A DNA stretch of 32,265 bases from Frigidibacter sp. (GCF_030695035.1 NZ_JAUYTT010000021.1:1-32265), one strand, 5' to 3'; positions 16,036 to 24,177 are shown, counted from the stretch's first letter. Notes: generated by a model from the letters alone, not told the origin. Translations and numbers: made by a program.

Positions 16036-16443
16036 ATGTATGTCGATGCCTCGGTCATTGTCGCCGTGCTTCTCGAAGAGGCTGGCTTCGAACAATTCGG
16101 TAAGCCGCTGACAGGCCCTGATCGGCGCTTCACCTCGCCGCTGGCGATCTATGAGGCGACCGTCGCCCTGGTTCGGGTGCGCGGTGTCGCGGTCGATCTA
16201 GCCAAGGCGACGGTGCTGGAGTTTCTGGCGCGAGGCGCGATCAGCGTCGCGCCTCATGAAGCCGCGCACGCTGATGGCGCACTGGCGGCATTCGACCGTT
16301 TCGGCAAAGGCCGGCACCCGGCGGCCCTGAACATGGGCGATTGCTTCGCCTATGCGGCTGCGCAACTCGCCGGAGCATCGATCCTCTTCAAAGGCAACGA
16401 CTTCAGCCAGACCGACCTGCCTTCCGCCCTCACCGCCTCCTGA
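16036..16443 (+). CDS. vapC: VapC-type PIN-domain ribonuclease toxin
   Basis: This 135-residue PIN-domain protein is a metal-dependent ribonuclease; related VapC toxins cut tRNA or rRNA and stop translation. Four acidic active-site residues are visible: Asp4 in Val-Asp-Ala-Ser, Glu40 in Ile-Tyr-Glu-Ala, Asp102 in Met-Gly-Asp-Cys-Phe, and Asp122 in Gly-Asn-Asp-Phe. The set is complete, so the toxin is likely active. It begins one base after vapB stops and ends 22 bases before fabI. RNA target cannot be predicted. It lies inside what would be a continuous fabA-fabB-fabI block. Confidence 0.9.
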   Translation: MYVDASVIVAVLLEEAGFEQFGKPLTGPDRRFTSPLAIYEATVALVRVRGVAVDLAKATVLEFLARGAISVAPHEAAHADGALAAFDRFGKGRHPAALNMGDCFAYAAAQLAGASILFKGNDFSQTDLPSALTAS

Positions 16444-16465
16444 CCAAACAACCGAACGGTCCCTC

Positions 16466-17296
16466 ATGCTCCCCCTCATGCATAACAAGCGCGGCCTCGT
16501 CATGGGCGTCGCCAACCAGAACTCGATCGCCTGGGGCATCGCGCGCACGCTCCATGCCCATGGCGCGCAGATGGCCTTCACCTATCAGGGCGAGGCGCTG
16601 GGCAAGCGCGTGAAGCCGCTGGCGCAGAGCATCGGCTCGACGCTGGTGCTGCCCTGCGATGTCGAGGACATCGCCACGGTGGACGCAACCTTCGCCGCGC
16701 TGGACGAGGCCTGGGGCGGCGAACCGGAGCGCAACACACTCGACTTCATCGTCCATGCCATCGGCTTCTCCGACAAGAACGAGCTCAAGGGCCTCTACGC
16801 CGACACCAGCCGCGAAAACTTCTCGCGCACCATGGTGATCTCCTGCTTCTCCTTCACGGAGGTTGCCAAGCGCGCCGCGCAGCGCATGCCCCATGGCGGT
16901 AGCATGATCACGCTGACCTATGGCGGCTCGACCCGGATCATGCCGAACTACAATGTCATGGGTGTCGCCAAGGCGGCGCTGGAGGCGAGCGTGCGCTATC
17001 TCGCCGGCGATTTCGGGCCGCGCGGCGTCCGTGTGAACGCGCTCTCTCCCGGGCCGGTGCGGACGCTGGCCGGCGCCGGCATTTCCGATGCGCGGGCGAT
17101 GTATTCCTGGCAGCGGGCCAACTCGCCGTTGCGCAAATCGGTCTCGCTCGACGAGATCGGCGGCTCGGCGCTGTACTACCTGTCGGATCTGTCGGGCGGC
17201 GTCACCGGCGACATCCACCATGTCGATGCCGGTTACCACATCACCTCCATGCCGGTGCTCGACGGCTTGCGGGCCGCCGACGAGGGCGGGGAGTAG
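16466..17296 (+). CDS. fabI: Enoyl-ACP reductase (NADH)
   Basis: This 276-residue SDR-fold enzyme carries out the last reduction of each fatty acid elongation round, turning trans-2-enoyl-ACP into acyl-ACP. Gly-Val-Ala-Asn-Gln-Asn-Ser-Ile-Ala-Trp-Gly is the FabI-type cofactor loop. The active site is Tyr162 and Lys169 (Tyr-x6-Lys), with Ser-Pro-Gly-Pro-Val-Arg-Thr-Leu-Ala later, a typical FabI signature. It is the usual triclosan and isoniazid-class target type. ATG 16466 is preferred, and an ATG four codons on (16478) is possible. It follows vapC by 22 bases and may be read through from that promoter. Confidence 0.94.
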   Translation: MLPLMHNKRGLVMGVANQNSIAWGIARTLHAHGAQMAFTYQGEALGKRVKPLAQSIGSTLVLPCDVEDIATVDATFAALDEAWGGEPERNTLDFIVHAIGFSDKNELKGLYADTSRENFSRTMVISCFSFTEVAKRAAQRMPHGGSMITLTYGGSTRIMPNYNVMGVAKAALEASVRYLAGDFGPRGVRVNALSPGPVRTLAGAGISDARAMYSWQRANSPLRKSVSLDEIGGSALYYLSDLSGGVTGDIHHVDAGYHITSMPVLDGLRAADEGGE

Positions 17297-17348
17297 GGAA
17301 CTCCTCGCCGGGCCTGGGGTTCTCCTTCATTCAGCAAGGAGACTCAGC

Positions 17349-17600
17349 ATGGTCACGGTCAGGTATGAAATCGTCGAGCATGATGGCGGCTGGGCCTACA
17401 AGGCCGGCGGCGCCATCTCGGAGACGTACCCCACGCATGATGCGGCGCTGAAAGCCGCCAACGCCGCCGCCGCCCGCCAGACGCTGGCCGGAACGACCGA
17501 TGGCATCGTCTATCAGGACAAGGACGGGCAGTGGCACGAGGAACTCGCTGACGGCCGCGACCGGCCGGCGACGCGGGTGGTGGACGAGCCGTCCGCCTGA
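17349..17600 (+). CDS. DUF2188-family small protein
   Basis: This 83-residue cytoplasmic protein fits the DUF2188 pattern: a short N-terminal beta region with Asp-Gly-Gly-Trp-Ala-Tyr-Lys, then an alanine-rich helix covering a Thr-His-Asp-Ala-Ala-Leu segment, then a Val-Tyr-Gln-Asp-Lys-Asp-Gly-Gln-Trp strand. The function of the family is unknown. AGGAG upstream of ATG 17349 is a good ribosome site. It follows fabI by 52 bases on the same strand, but nothing links it to lipid synthesis. It converges on the secreted protein gene at 17621. Confidence 0.8.
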   Translation: MVTVRYEIVEHDGGWAYKAGGAISETYPTHDAALKAANAAAARQTLAGTTDGIVYQDKDGQWHEELADGRDRPATRVVDEPSA

Positions 17601-17620
17601 GGCGGGTCGGCCGCCCGGGC

Positions 17621-17986
17621 TCAGCGCGCGGTGAAGAAGGTCAGCAGAACCTTGTCGTTCTCGCCGAGCAGGCAGAGGAAGCGCCGCGGCTTGTCCGAGC
17701 GGTCGGTCCGCAGATAGGCCTCGGCCATAATGATCCGCGTCACCGGCGTGTCCTCCACCTTCGTCTCCGAGACGGCGATCGTCGCGCCGTCCTCATCGAC
17801 ATAGATGTCCTTGATCTCGGGCTCCCGCGCCGAGAGCGTGCTCAGCGCGGCGTTCTTGCACAGCGCAACCGACGGCGAGGCCGGCTTTTCGGCCTGAGCG
17901 CCCGAAGTCGGCCCCGCGGTCTGGGCCTGGGCGGACGGAGCGATCAGGCAAGCCGCGAGCAGCGCGGTCTGGGCGAAGCGGATCAT
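17621..17986 (-). CDS. Small exported protein of unknown function
   Basis: This 121-residue protein starts with a clear signal peptide (about residues 1-22, ending Ala-Gln-Ala) and then a short Pro/Ala/Ser-rich linker. The mature part has a beta-rich pattern and two cysteines (43 and near 105), which may pair in the periplasm. I do not recognise the family. The ribosome site GAGAGG is good, but it lies in the arm of a perfect 10-bp hairpin (separate entry). The gene runs the same way as the qorB-like gene, 57 bases downstream of it, so read-through is possible. Confidence 0.7.
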   Translation of the reverse strand: MIRFAQTALLAACLIAPSAQAQTAGPTSGAQAEKPASPSVALCKNAALSTLSAREPEIKDIYVDEDGATIAVSETKVEDTPVTRIIMAEAYLRTDRSDKPRRFLCLLGENDKVLLTFFTAR

Positions 17987-17991
17987 GTCGA

Positions 17992-18029
17992 ACCTCTCGG
18001 GAGTGGATGCTGTCCAACGCCCGAGAGGT
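17992..18029 (-). promoter_or_regulatory. Hairpin that buries the ribosome site of the 17,986 gene
   Basis: On the minus strand, ACCTCTCGGG and CCCGAGAGGT form a perfect 10-bp stem with an 18-base loop. The 3' arm carries GAGAGG, the ribosome site of the secreted-protein gene, whose ATG follows five bases after the stem. No T tract follows. A translation switch (temperature, RNA or protein controlled) or a terminator for the upstream qorB-like gene are both possible. Confidence 0.55.
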
Positions 18030-18043
18030 CGATTGGTTCTCGC

Positions 18044-18910
18044 TCAGCCGCGCAGGGCCTCGGCGATCGTCGTCGCGAAGGGTGTCGTCGGGCGGCCGAT
18101 CAGGCGCGAGAGCGCACGGCTCTCGTCGTTCAGCGCGTCCTTGGCGGCAGCCGCGTCGGAATCCGCGAGCAGGGAGGCGAGCCCCTCGGGCAGGCCCGCG
18201 CCCAGCAGCGCCCCGCGATAATCGGCCTCGGGCATGTCGACATAAGGGACCGTCTTCCCGGCCTGGCGCGACAGCTCTGCCGCGAACTCGGCCAGGGAAT
18301 AGGACGCGTCGCCGGCCAGTTCATGCAGGACGCGAGGCCCCTGATCGCCGATCAGCGCAACCGCGGCAGCTTCAGCATAGTCGGCTCGCGAGGCGCTCGC
18401 GATACGGCCGTCACCGGCGCTGCCGATCAGCGCGCCATGAGCGAGCGCGGGCGGGATCGAGGCGGCGTAGTTCTCCGTGTACCAACCGTTCCGCAGCAGG
18501 CTGTGCGGCAGGCCGGACTCGACCAGCGCCGTCTCGGTCTGGCGGTGCTCTTCGGCGAGGCCCAGCGGCGAGATGTCAGCACGCAGCACGCTCGTATAGG
18601 CGATGCGGGCGACACCGACCTGCTTGGCGGCCGCAATCGCATTGCGGTGCTGGGCCAGGCGCTGGCCGATCGCGTTGGACGAGATCAGCAGCAGCCGCTC
18701 GACGCCGGCGAACGCCGCTTCGAGCGAAGCCGGCTGATCATAGTCGCCCGCGCGGATGACGACACCAGCGGGAAACAGCCCGGCGGCCCGGGCGGGGTCG
18801 CGGACGATGGCCACGACGGCGGCGGCGCCGACGCGCGCTGCGAGGGTGGCGACCGCGAGGCGGCCGAGCTGGCCGCTGGCGCCGGTCACGGCATAAAGAG
18901 GATGGGACAT
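18044..18910 (-). CDS. NAD(P)H-binding reductase, QorB-like
   Basis: This 288-residue NmrA/SDR-type protein has the N-terminal dinucleotide loop Thr-Gly-Ala-Ser-Gly-Gln-Leu-Gly at about residues 9-16. The body matches QorB (YtfG), an NADPH quinone reductase of E. coli with 286 residues, in length and in the Arg-Asn-Gly-Trp-Tyr-Thr-Glu-Asn segment. It probably reduces quinones or other electrophiles in the cytoplasm. The ribosome site GGAGAG precedes ATG 18910. It is divergent from an HxlR-type regulator, the same layout as E. coli qorB with ytfH. The final step, substrate identity, is inferred. Confidence 0.85.
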   Translation of the reverse strand: MSHPLYAVTGASGQLGRLAVATLAARVGAAAVVAIVRDPARAAGLFPAGVVIRAGDYDQPASLEAAFAGVERLLLISSNAIGQRLAQHRNAIAAAKQVGVARIAYTSVLRADISPLGLAEEHRQTETALVESGLPHSLLRNGWYTENYAASIPPALAHGALIGSAGDGRIASASRADYAEAAAVALIGDQGPRVLHELAGDASYSLAEFAAELSRQAGKTVPYVDMPEADYRGALLGAGLPEGLASLLADSDAAAAKDALNDESRALSRLIGRPTTPFATTIAEALRG

Positions 18911-18937
18911 GGAACTCTCCGGTCTCTTGTGGTAACT

Positions 18938-18956
18938 CAGTCTCAGATAGAGACTG
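18938..18956. promoter_or_regulatory. Inverted repeat between qorB-like and HxlR genes
   Basis: CAGTCTC and GAGACTG are a perfect 7-bp inverted repeat with a 5-base spacer (AGATA), in the 103-base gap between the two divergent genes. It is a likely binding site for the HxlR protein, which could block both promoters. No other copy was noticed. Confidence 0.6.
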
Positions 18957-19013
18957 GTCGGCCTCGCCGGAAGACGGCACTTTCGCGTCACCAGGTTACT
19001 GTGGAGGAACCCT

Positions 19014-19412
19014 ATGGACGCTTGTGTGGAACTCGGCGCCAAATTCGAGCTCTGGCAGACAGCGGGTCTTGATCCCAATCGCTGCCCGGTCCGCGGGCTG
19101 CTGGACCAGATCGGCAACCGCTGGTCGACCCTGATGATCTGTGCGCTCGCGGTCGGGCCCCGGCGCTTCAGCGCGCTGCATCGCCTGATCCCGGACATCT
19201 CCAAGCGGATGCTGACGCAGACCCTGCGGACCCTGGAGGCGGATGGCCTCGTCCATCGCGACGTCCAGCCCACCGTCCCGCCCAGCGTCACCTATTCGCT
19301 GACGCCGCTCGGGCGCAGCTTCGCCGGCCCGCTGCTCGGCCTCGTCGAATGGGCGGAGACGCATTTTCCGGCGGTGCTGCAGACGCGGGCGGAAACGAAA
19401 AGGGCCGCCTAA
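19014..19412 (+). CDS. HxlR-family transcription regulator
   Basis: This 132-residue winged-helix protein belongs to the HxlR/YtfH group that respond to quinones, aldehydes or oxidants. The core motif [15 protein letters not shown] is at about residues 24-38, and Cys4 plus Cys24 could act as a redox switch as in related QorR/HypR proteins. The recognition helix holds Ser-Lys-Arg-Met-Leu-Thr-Gln-Thr-Leu. It probably represses the divergent qorB-like gene through the 18,938 inverted repeat. GGAGGAA before ATG 19014 is a strong ribosome site. Its final codons form the argG terminator hairpin. Confidence 0.9.
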   Translation: MDACVELGAKFELWQTAGLDPNRCPVRGLLDQIGNRWSTLMICALAVGPRRFSALHRLIPDISKRMLTQTLRTLEADGLVHRDVQPTVPPSVTYSLTPLGRSFAGPLLGLVEWAETHFPAVLQTRAETKRAA

Positions 19413-19422
19413 GGGGCGGCCC
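19402..19422 (-). terminator. argG terminator overlapping hxlR end
   Basis: GGGCCGCC and GGCGGCCC form an 8-bp stem with a 5-base loop. On the minus strand it is followed by TTTTCGTTT, a usable T tract, so it should end argG transcription. It overlaps the last codons of the HxlR gene, whose TAA stop lies in the loop. Confidence 0.7.
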
Positions 19423-19454
19423 GTGATCGCGTCGTCTAAGTCCGGAAGCCTAGC

Positions 19455-20687
19455 TCAGAGGCCGAGCTTCTTCTTGCGCTGGCCGAGCGTGCGCAGGCGC
19501 AGCGCGTTCAGCTTGATGAAGCCGGCGGCGTCGCGATGGTCGTAAGCCACGGCGCCTTCCTCGAAGGTGACGAGGTCCTGGTCGTAGAGCGAGTAGGGGC
19601 TCGAGCGGCCCACGACATGGACGCCGCCCTTGTAGAGCTTGAGGCGGACCTGGCCCGCGACGAACTCTTGGCTCTTGTCGATCAGCGCCTGCAGCATCTC
19701 GCGCTCGGGTGAGAACCAGAAGCCGTTGTAGATCAGCTCGGCATATTGCGGCATGATCTGGTCCTTGAGATGGGCAGCGCCGCGGTCGAGGGTGATCGAC
19801 TCGATGGCGCGGTGCGCGACGGCCAGGATCGTGCCGCCGGGCGTCTCGTACATGCCGCGCGACTTCATGCCGACGAAGCGGTTCTCGACCAGATCGAGCC
19901 GGCCGATGCCGTTGTCGCGGCCGAGATCGTTGAGCTTGGCCAGCAGCGTCGCCGGCGACATCTTCACGCCGTCGATCGCGCAGGCGTCGCCGGTTTCGAA
20001 GTCGACAGTGATGTAGGTCGGCTTGTCGGGCGCATCCTCGGGCGAGATCGTGCGCGAATAGACGTAGTCGGGCACCTCCTGCGCCGGATCCTCGAGAACC
20101 TTGCCCTCGGAGGACGCATGCAGAAGGTTGGCGTCGACCGAGAACGGCGCCTCGCCGCGCTTGTCCTTGGCGATCGGGATCTGGTGCTGCTCGGCGAAGC
20201 TGATCAGCGCGGTGCGGCTGGTCAGTTCCCATTCGCGCCAGGGGGCGATGATCTTGATGTCCGGCTTCAGCGCGTAATAGGACAGTTCGAAGCGGACCTG
20301 GTCGTTGCCCTTGCCGGTCGCGCCATGGGACACGGCATCGGCGCCGACCTGCTCCGCGATCTCGATCTGGCGCTGGGAGATCAGCGGCCGGGCGATCGAG
20401 GTGCCGAGCAGGTACATCCCCTCATACAGCGCGTTCGCCCGGAACATCGGGAAAACGAAGTCCTTCACGAAGGTCTCGCGCAGGTCGTCGACGAAGATGT
20501 TCTCGGGCTTGATGCCGAGCAGCAGCGCCTTGTCGCGCGCCGGGCCCAGTTCCTCGCCTTGGCCGAGATCGGCGGTGAAGGTCACCACCTCGCAGTTATA
20601 GGTGGTCTGTAGCCACTTCAGGATCACGCTGGTGTCGAGCCCGCCGGAATAGGCGAGCACAACCTTCTTCACGTCCTTGACGCGCAT
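19455..20687 (-). CDS. argG: Argininosuccinate synthase
   Basis: This 410-residue enzyme joins citrulline and aspartate with ATP to form argininosuccinate, the penultimate step of arginine synthesis. The N-terminal ATP pyrophosphatase loop Ala-Tyr-Ser-Gly-Gly-Leu-Asp-Thr-Ser is at about residues 12-20. The ATG at 20687 has AGGGGA eight bases before it. The frame stays open through the upstream tandem repeat, but that extension is a low-complexity artefact. Other signatures seen are Gly-Ala-Thr-Gly-Lys-Gly-Asn-Asp-Gln, and [10 protein letters not shown]. The gene is single, and nothing else of the arginine pathway is nearby. Confidence 0.97.
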   Translation of the reverse strand: MRVKDVKKVVLAYSGGLDTSVILKWLQTTYNCEVVTFTADLGQGEELGPARDKALLLGIKPENIFVDDLRETFVKDFVFPMFRANALYEGMYLLGTSIARPLISQRQIEIAEQVGADAVSHGATGKGNDQVRFELSYYALKPDIKIIAPWREWELTSRTALISFAEQHQIPIAKDKRGEAPFSVDANLLHASSEGKVLEDPAQEVPDYVYSRTISPEDAPDKPTYITVDFETGDACAIDGVKMSPATLLAKLNDLGRDNGIGRLDLVENRFVGMKSRGMYETPGGTILAVAHRAIESITLDRGAAHLKDQIMPQYAELIYNGFWFSPEREMLQALIDKSQEFVAGQVRLKLYKGGVHVVGRSSPYSLYDQDLVTFEEGAVAYDHRDAAGFIKLNALRLRTLGQRKKKLGL

Positions 20688-20780
20688 CTGGGGTCCCCTG
20701 GTCGGCCGGGGCCGGCAGCTTGCGCCACCCCCCGGGAAAGGGGGCGGAACATGCCGGTCCTGCCGCCGCGGGGCAAGGGA

Positions 20781-21050
20781 GCTTCTGCCGCTCTGCGGCG
20801 GGGGAGCTTCTGCCGCTCTGCGGCGGGGGAGCTTCTGCCGCTCTGCGGCGGGGGAGCTTCTGCCGCTCCGCGGCGGGGGAGCTTCTGCCGCTCCGCGGCG
20901 GGGGAGCTTCTGCCGCTCCGCGGCGGGGGAGCTTCTGCCGCTCCGCGGCGGGGAGTTTCTGCCGCTCCGCGGCGGGGAGTTTCTGCCGCTCCGCGGCGGG
21001 GAGTTTCTGCCGCTCCGCGGCGGGGAGTTTCTGCCGCTCCGCGGCGGGGG
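20781..21050. repeat. Eleven-copy 25/24-bp tandem repeat
   Basis: Six units of 25 bases (20781-20930) are followed by five of 24 bases (20931-21050). Each has the core TTCTGCCGCT then YGCGGCGGGG, where Y is T in the first three copies and C in the rest; the last four units start GTTTC instead of GCTTC. Each unit can form a GCCGC/GCGGC hairpin with a 3-base loop, and the T/C change falls in the loop. The array lies between divergent argG and the hydrolase gene (423-base gap, 20688-21110). The rest of the gap has a 6-bp inverted repeat CAGACC/GGTCTG at 21075-21092. Confidence 0.92.
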
Positions 21051-21110
21051 ACCTGCGGCATGATTCTCGCTGGACAGACCGGGAGCGGTCTGGTTCCATT
21101 CGATCACAGC

Positions 21111-22145
21111 ATGTTGAAGAGTCTTTCCGTCTTCGCGCTAAGCCTCTGTTCCCTGGTCCTGGGCGGGGCGGTGGCACATGCCCAGCCAGCCTTGCTGGAC
21201 TCCAGCAGGGTTCCCCATGTGGGCGAAGGCGGCCGGGCCGATTATCGCCAGTTCCTGATGCAGCCCACCCCCCGCGCCTATGCGCTGGCCCGCAACGGCG
21301 CCTGGGGCTGGGCCGCGGCCATCGACAACGATACCGAGGCCACGGCGCAGCGGGCGCTGGCCAATTGTGCCGCCTATGGCGGCAGCGATTGCCGGATCTA
21401 TGCGCAGGATCTGGCCGTGGTGTGGCCGGACGCGGCGACGCCCGCACCCATCGCCCCCACCGCGCCCCTGGCCGCCGGGCCCGGCTGGTCGCTGGTGCCG
21501 GATGAGCGTTTCCTGTGGCAGGGCGCGCAGGCGGCGCGCGGCGCCTATCTCTGGGCGCATGGCCGCGCCGCCGGCGGCGCCGACAGCCGCGGCAGCCAGC
21601 CGCAGCCACATGCCCGCGCCTTCAACAATGCCGGCTACGACGTGCTGCGCCTGGACCGGGACCCGGAGACGGATGAGACGGAGGCCGGCGCCGCACGCAT
21701 GCGCCTGGCCCTCGCCGAGCTGCGCGCCCGCGGCTATGCCCGCGTGGTGGCTGCCGGGCAGTCCCGCGGCGCCTGGGATGCGCTGTCTGCGCTGGACGCG
21801 CCGGGCCGCGCGGATGCCGTCATCGCCATCGCCCCCGCCGCCCATGGCCCGACCGGCAGCCCGGCCCATGAATGGGCGCTGCGCGATCTGTCCCGCATCA
21901 TCGACGCGGCGCGGGCGCCAACGACGCGGGTGGCGATTGCCACCTTCACCGGCGATGAATACGCCCCGGACCCGCCCGGCCGCGCCGCCGCCTTCGCGCG
22001 CCTCGCGCCGCGCACCGGCGCCTTGCTGGTGCTGGACCGGCCAGCGGGGCTGGAAGGCCATGGCGCGGGCGGCGATGGCCGCTTCACCCTGCGCTACGCC
22101 GCCTGCCTGTTGGAGTTTGCGGAGGGGCGGCGCGCGGGCTGCTGA
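21111..22145 (+). CDS. Exported alpha/beta hydrolase with DUF4189-like N-terminus
   Basis: This 344-residue protein starts with a signal peptide (about residues 1-25). Residues 55-105 look like a DUF4189-type domain, with Tyr-Ala-Leu-Ala, paired cysteines 86 and 94, and an Ala-Val-Val strand. The rest is an alpha/beta hydrolase: nucleophile Ser218 in Gly-Gln-Ser-Arg-Gly, a candidate acid at Asp282/Glu283, and His317 in Glu-Gly-His-Gly. It may cleave an ester in the periplasm; the substrate is unknown. The frame is open upstream into the repeat, but ATG 21111 starts the signal peptide. Its TGA is directly followed by the stop of convergent tctA, with no gap. It is the first gene of the right-hand block. 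Confidence 0.75.
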   Translation: MLKSLSVFALSLCSLVLGGAVAHAQPALLDSSRVPHVGEGGRADYRQFLMQPTPRAYALARNGAWGWAAAIDNDTEATAQRALANCAAYGGSDCRIYAQDLAVVWPDAATPAPIAPTAPLAAGPGWSLVPDERFLWQGAQAARGAYLWAHGRAAGGADSRGSQPQPHARAFNNAGYDVLRLDRDPETDETEAGAARMRLALAELRARGYARVVAAGQSRGAWDALSALDAPGRADAVIAIAPAAHGPTGSPAHEWALRDLSRIIDAARAPTTRVAIATFTGDEYAPDPPGRAAAFARLAPRTGALLVLDRPAGLEGHGAGGDGRFTLRYAACLLEFAEGRRAGC

Positions 22146-23651
22146 TTACGCCGGGCGCCGCCGGAACACCCCCATCACCCGCGGCACGAAGCCCGGTATC
22201 GCCCAGGCCACCGCAAGCAGCGTCAGCACGCACAGCGCCATGCTGATCGGCCGCGTGAAGAAGGGCGAGATGTCGCCTCCGGTCAGCACCAGGCCGCGCA
22301 GCAGGTTCTTGTCCAGCAGATCGCCCAGCACGATGCCGAGCACCAGCGGCGCCATCGGGAAGCGCAGCTCCCGCAGGATGAAGCCGACCAGCCCGGCGCC
22401 CAGCATCACCCAGATGTCGAACAGCCGCGAGGTGATGGCAAAGGCCCCCACCGTGCACAGCGTGAAGACGATGGGCATGAGGCGGGAGCGCGGGATCAGC
22501 AGCACCCACAGCAGCGGCTTCACCAGGATCAGCCCATAGACCAGCTTCACCATATCCGCGATCACCAGCATGGCGACGATCTGGTAGATGAATTCCGGCG
22601 CGGTGATCGCCAGCATCGGCCCGGGATTCAGCCCGTGGATCATCATCGCCGCCATCAGCACCGCCGCTGGCGCCGAACCTGGCACCGCCAGGGTCAGCAC
22701 CGGGATGATGGCGCCGGGCACACAGGCGCTCTCGCCCGTCTCGGCCGCCATCAGCCCCTCGACGCTGCCCTTGCCGTACAGCTCCTTTTCCTTGGAGGCG
22801 CGCTTCGCCGCGGCGTAGCTGGTCCAGGCGGCGATATCCTCCCCCAGCCCCGGCATGGCGCCGATGAAGGTGCCGAGCGCGCCGGAGCGCAGGATGGTGC
22901 GCCAATACTGCGTCACGTCACGGATGCGCGGGATGACGCTGTCGATCTTGCTGGAGACCGCGCGCACCGCAGGGCCGCGCATGGCGTTCAACACCTCGGA
23001 CACGCCGAAGACGCCGACCAGCACGGGCAGCAGGCCAAGGCCGCCGGCAAGGTCCGGATTGCCGAAGGCGAAGCGGGGATAGGCGTGGTTGGTCTCCTGC
23101 CCGATGGTCGCCACCAGCAGGCCGAGGAAGCCGGCGATGTAGCCCTTCAGCGGATCGCCGCCCGAAAGGCTGCCGGCGATGACGATGCCGAACAGCGCCA
23201 CCCAGAACATCTCGTAGCTGCCGAATTGCAGGGCGAATTCGCCGAAGCTCGGCGCGAACATCGCCAGGATCAGCGTGCCGAACAACGTGCCGCACCAGGA
23301 GCCGAGGGTGGAGATGCCCATCGCCCGCCCGGCCAGCCCCTGCTTGGCCAGCGGAAAGCCATCCAGCGTCGAGGCCGCGGAAGCCGGCGTGCCCGGAATG
23401 TTCAGCAGGATGGCGGAGCGGCTGCCGCCATAGATCGCGCCGACATAGACGCAGACCAGCACCAGCATGGCCACCTGCGGCCCCATGGTGAAGGTCAGCG
23501 TGGTCAGCAGCGCGACGCCCATGGTGGCTGTCAGCCCCGGCAGCGCGCCGACGATGATGTCGATCAGCACCGCCCAAAGGGCATGGAAGATGGCGCCGCC
23601 TTGCAGCACATGGGCGAAGCCGTCGCCCAGCATCGTGATCGGGTTGTTCAA
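22146..23651 (-). CDS. tctA: Tripartite tricarboxylate transporter, large membrane subunit
   Basis: This 501-residue protein is the 11- to 12-helix channel subunit of a TctABC system, which imports carboxylates with help from a periplasmic binding protein. The family signatures are visible: Ala-Leu-Pro-Gly-Leu-Thr-Ala near residue 35, Ile-Tyr-Gly-Gly-Ser, Asn-Ile-Pro-Gly-Thr-Pro-Ala-Ser-Ala-Ala-Ser-Thr-Leu-Asp-Gly, and Gly-Leu-Gly-Glu in the middle. The best start is a TTG at 23651; an ATG seven codons in is the alternative. It is the third gene of the unit, with tctC first and tctB second, and its end abuts the hydrolase stop. Confidence 0.93.
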   Translation of the reverse strand: MNNPITMLGDGFAHVLQGGAIFHALWAVLIDIIVGALPGLTATMGVALLTTLTFTMGPQVAMLVLVCVYVGAIYGGSRSAILLNIPGTPASAASTLDGFPLAKQGLAGRAMGISTLGSWCGTLFGTLILAMFAPSFGEFALQFGSYEMFWVALFGIVIAGSLSGGDPLKGYIAGFLGLLVATIGQETNHAYPRFAFGNPDLAGGLGLLPVLVGVFGVSEVLNAMRGPAVRAVSSKIDSVIPRIRDVTQYWRTILRSGALGTFIGAMPGLGEDIAAWTSYAAAKRASKEKELYGKGSVEGLMAAETGESACVPGAIIPVLTLAVPGSAPAAVLMAAMMIHGLNPGPMLAITAPEFIYQIVAMLVIADMVKLVYGLILVKPLLWVLLIPRSRLMPIVFTLCTVGAFAITSRLFDIWVMLGAGLVGFILRELRFPMAPLVLGIVLGDLLDKNLLRGLVLTGGDISPFFTRPISMALCVLTLLAVAWAIPGFVPRVMGVFRRRPA

Positions 23652-23661
23652 GAGGCTGCTC

Positions 23662-24177
23662 TCACGGTAGCCGCACGAGGAAGATCCGCTCGAAGACCAG
23701 CGTCACCAGGCCGCCGGTGGCCAGGGCCAGCACCGCCGCCTCCACCAGCCGCCGCACCCGCCCGACCGGCCCCGCCGGCCATTCGAAGGCGGCGGTGAAG
23801 GCGAAGACGAACAGCGAGGTCGCCATCCAGAACGGCACCCGCCCCACCAGCACACCCGCATACAGCACGCCGAGCAGGGCTGCGGTGCCGAGCTGGCGCG
23901 CATCCTCCCCGCTCCAGGCGCGGGATTGCGGCGCGCCGGCCTTCAGCGCGCCACGCCTGATGGCGCGCAGGCCGAGCAGCACGGAAAGCACCGCCAGCAC
24001 GGTCGCATGGAAGCCCGGCACGATGCCGGGCGCGGTCAGGCCGGTGCCGGATTGCTCGACGAAGCTCGGCATCCGCCAGGCCAGTGCCATCACGCCCAGG
24101 CCGATGGCCAGCAGCACCGCCGCCGTCGCGAGGTCCACCCGCGGCGGCAACGGTTCGCGGTCGCTGTTTCCGCTCAA
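23662..24177 (-). CDS. tctB: Tripartite tricarboxylate transporter, small membrane subunit
   Basis: This 171-residue protein has four predicted membrane helices (about residues 16-31, 47-65, 90-125 as two, and 145-165), the usual TctB layout. It is poorly conserved in sequence, so position between tctC and tctA is the main evidence. I chose TTG 24177, which overlaps the tctC stop by two bases (TTGA on the minus strand), suggesting translational coupling. A GTG at 24138 is the alternative. A longer open frame to 24264 overlaps tctC and is not credible. Confidence 0.82.
   Translation of the reverse strand: MSGNSDREPLPPRVDLATAAVLLAIGLGVMALAWRMPSFVEQSGTGLTAPGIVPGFHATVLAVLSVLLGLRAIRRGALKAGAPQSRAWSGEDARQLGTAALLGVLYAGVLVGRVPFWMATSLFVFAFTAAFEWPAGPVGRVRRLVEAAVLALATGGLVTLVFERIFLVRLP

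Noticed and set aside
20688-21107. N-terminal extension of ArgG through the tandem repeat
   Set aside because: The extension is repeat-derived low complexity and ATG 20687 has a good ribosome site and standard N-terminus.
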